Of a stretch of DNA of 16,247 bases, positions 14,893 to 16,247 are shown in pieces. This DNA comes from JBFHIZ01 sp041596215 (GTDB lineage: Bacteria > Bacillota > Clostridia > Lachnospirales > Lachnospiraceae). The stretch spans positions 1-16,247 of the forward strand of contig JBFHIZ010000044.1 in the NCBI GenBank assembly GCA_041596215.1, read 5' to 3'. The position numbers and the translations under genes are program-made. How positions within the stretch are numbered: position 1 is the first letter of the stretch; each line of letters starts with the position of its first letter. Under the pieces are notes generated by a model. That model searched no databases. It was not told the DNA's origin and was given only the letters and a program-made list of their open reading frames with translations.

Positions 14893-14921
14893 TTGAGATT
14901 ATGAGAAGATAATGCTATGAT
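14893..14921 (+). promoter_or_regulatory. Extended -10 promoter of the RNA methyltransferase gene
   Basis: TTGAGA (14893-14898), 17 nt, TATGAT (14916-14921), with a TGC extension immediately before the -10 (14913-14915). Transcription should start near 14928, leaving a leader of about 43 nt with AGGAG (14961-14965) 5 nt before the ATG. Confidence 0.7.
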
Positions 14922-14970
14922 AGGAATGAAAAAAAGAGTGAATTACCAATTAATAAACTTAGGAGAATAC

Positions 14971-16247
14971 ATGCAAAAAAAACAAATGGCACAAACAAAA
15001 AAGCAGAAGTCTTATTATAAAACAGCTGCGACTAAATATGGGAAATCAGACAAACCAAGAAGTGACACCCAAGGTGGCGGGGAGAAAGTTCAAAAAAAAG
15101 GATATGGAAAAGCAGGTAAGCAGAGAAATAAGAAAAATGAAAATTGCAAATACATGAGTAAGTGTGGAGCTTGTTCCTATATTGAGAATACGTATGAGGA
15201 ACAATTACAAATCAAACAAAAAGATCTGGAGGAGCGATTGGGAGATTTTGCAAAAGTGCTACCTATACTTCCTATGAAAGATCCATATCATTATCGTAAT
15301 AAAGTGACCGCAGCATATGGAAGAACAAAGCATGGAGAAATCATATCAGGAACGTATCAAGCTAATACACATCAAATAATAAATATTGATTCTTGTAAAA
15401 TCGATAATGAACTTTCTGATAAAATTATGGTAACAATCCGCGAACTTATTCCCTCTTTTAAAATTAAGACTTATGATGAGGATACGGGGTATGGTTTGTT
15501 ACGTCACGTATTAATCCGTAACGGACACAAAAGTGGTGAAGTTTTAGTTGTTCTTGTTACAGGCTATGCAACCTTTCCATCGAAAAAGAATTTTTCAAGG
15601 GAATTAGTAAGAAGACATCCGGAAATCACGAGCATAGTTCAAAGTGTAAATAATAAAAAAACGAGTATGGTTTTAGGAGATAGAGAACATGTGTTTCTTG
15701 GAAAAGGGTATATTGTGGATGAATTATGTGGACTTACTTTTAAGATTTCTCCAAAATCATTTTATCAAGTGAATTCTGTGCAAACGGAAATCCTATATAA
15801 AAAAGCAATAGAGTATGCTAATTTAACAGGAAAAGAAACCGTTATTGATGCCTATTGTGGAATTGGAACTATTGGGATGCTCGCTTCAAAACATGCAAAA
15901 AAAGTAGTTGGAATTGAATTAAATAGAGATGCCGTTAAAGATGCAATGATCAATCAAAAACACAATCAAATTGATAATATGAAAGTATATCAAGGTGATG
16001 CGGGTGATTTTATGGATGGAATTGATTCAGAAGAGGAAAAAATAGAGGTTGTCTTTATGGATCCACCAAGAGCGGGTAGTACGGAACAATTTATGAATTC
16101 TGTTGTAAGACTTGCCCCAAAAACTGTGGTTTATATTTCTTGTTCTCCAATTTCTTTGGAAAGAGATCTGGCATATTTTTCAAAGAATGGGTATCAGGTA
16201 CAAAAAATTCAACCAGTGGACATGTTTCCTTGGACGACGCATGTGGA
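14971..16247 (+). CDS. 23S rRNA (uracil-C5)-methyltransferase, RlmD/TrmA family (3' end cut by window edge)
   Basis: The frame is open from ATG 14971 to the window end (425 codons plus 2 bases). It carries the family's 4Fe-4S ligands C59-X5-C65-X2-C68 and C142, the SAM-binding loop DAYCGIGTIG at 293-302, DPPRAG at 364-369 and catalytic C391 within YISCSP at 389-394. The usual Asn/Asp after that Cys is Ser392 here. The last codons read DMFPWTTHV, and the next codon begins GA, where the catalytic Glu is expected; probably a few tens of residues are missing. Residues 1-58 are a Lys/Gln/Gly-rich tail with no recognisable TRAM fold. The enzyme methylates a uridine at C5 in RNA using SAM, in the cytosol. 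Iron-sulfur ligands favour RlmD/RlmCD-type 23S rRNA specificity over tRNA, but the exact site cannot be read from sequence. Confidence 0.92.
   Translation, partial: MQKKQMAQTKKQKSYYKTAATKYGKSDKPRSDTQGGGEKVQKKGYGKAGKQRNKKNENCKYMSKCGACSYIENTYEEQLQIKQKDLEERLGDFAKVLPILPMKDPYHYRNKVTAAYGRTKHGEIISGTYQANTHQIINIDSCKIDNELSDKIMVTIRELIPSFKIKTYDEDTGYGLLRHVLIRNGHKSGEVLVVLVTGYATFPSKKNFSRELVRRHPEITSIVQSVNNKKTSMVLGDREHVFLGKGYIVDELCGLTFKISPKSFYQVNSVQTEILYKKAIEYANLTGKETVIDAYCGIGTIGMLASKHAKKVVGIELNRDAVKDAMINQKHNQIDNMKVYQGDAGDFMDGIDSEEEKIEVVFMDPPRAGSTEQFMNSVVRLAPKTVVYISCSPISLERDLAYFSKNGYQVQKIQPVDMFPWTTHV

Overview
The window is strongly AT-rich, has tightly packed genes all on the + strand, and carries Gram-positive style signals: strong GGAGG ribosome sites, sigma-A type promoters, intrinsic terminators and a CIRCE operator. 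Together with the protein families this suggests an anaerobic Firmicute of the Clostridia, plausibly Lachnospiraceae-like. That assignment is an inference from style; no rRNA or taxonomic marker was used.

Layout. (1) Positions 1-5387 hold the second half of a cyclic beta-1,2-glucan synthase (NdvB/ChvB/Cgs type) split into two adjacent genes. The first, cut by the left window edge, carries the cyclisation-type (alpha/alpha)6 domain plus a beta-sandwich and linker. The second is a free-standing GH94 phosphorylase-type domain with its own Shine-Dalgarno and TTG start. The glycosyltransferase half should lie upstream of the window. (2) Positions 5393-9092 are a three-gene signalling operon: a 7TM-PAS protein that looks like a histidine kinase without phosphoacceptor or ATPase domain, a NarL/LuxR-type response regulator, and a complete 7TM-PAS-HisKA_3-HATPase kinase. 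(3) Positions 9093-10163 hold an acidic lipoprotein gene with its own promoter region and a perfect terminator. (4) Positions 10164-10730 are a short gene-poor stretch, a small DUF4870-like membrane protein and its terminator. (5) Positions 10731-12080 hold an MFS transporter behind an unusual A/G-rich leader with a tandem repeat. (6) Positions 12097-14885 are clpB under a sigma-A promoter with a CIRCE (HrcA) operator, closed by a terminator. (7) Positions 14893 to the right edge hold an RlmD/TrmA-family RNA uracil-C5 methyltransferase with a strong extended -10 promoter. The window ends two bases into the codon expected to be the catalytic glutamate.

How they fit together. The glucan synthase pieces would polymerise, cyclise and trim a beta-1,2-glucan. 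The adjacent two-receptor/one-regulator system and the lipoprotein downstream look like an envelope-sensing module, and its link to the glucan genes is proximity only. clpB and the methyltransferase are housekeeping genes with independent promoters. No CRISPR array, insertion sequence, tRNA or rRNA gene was seen.
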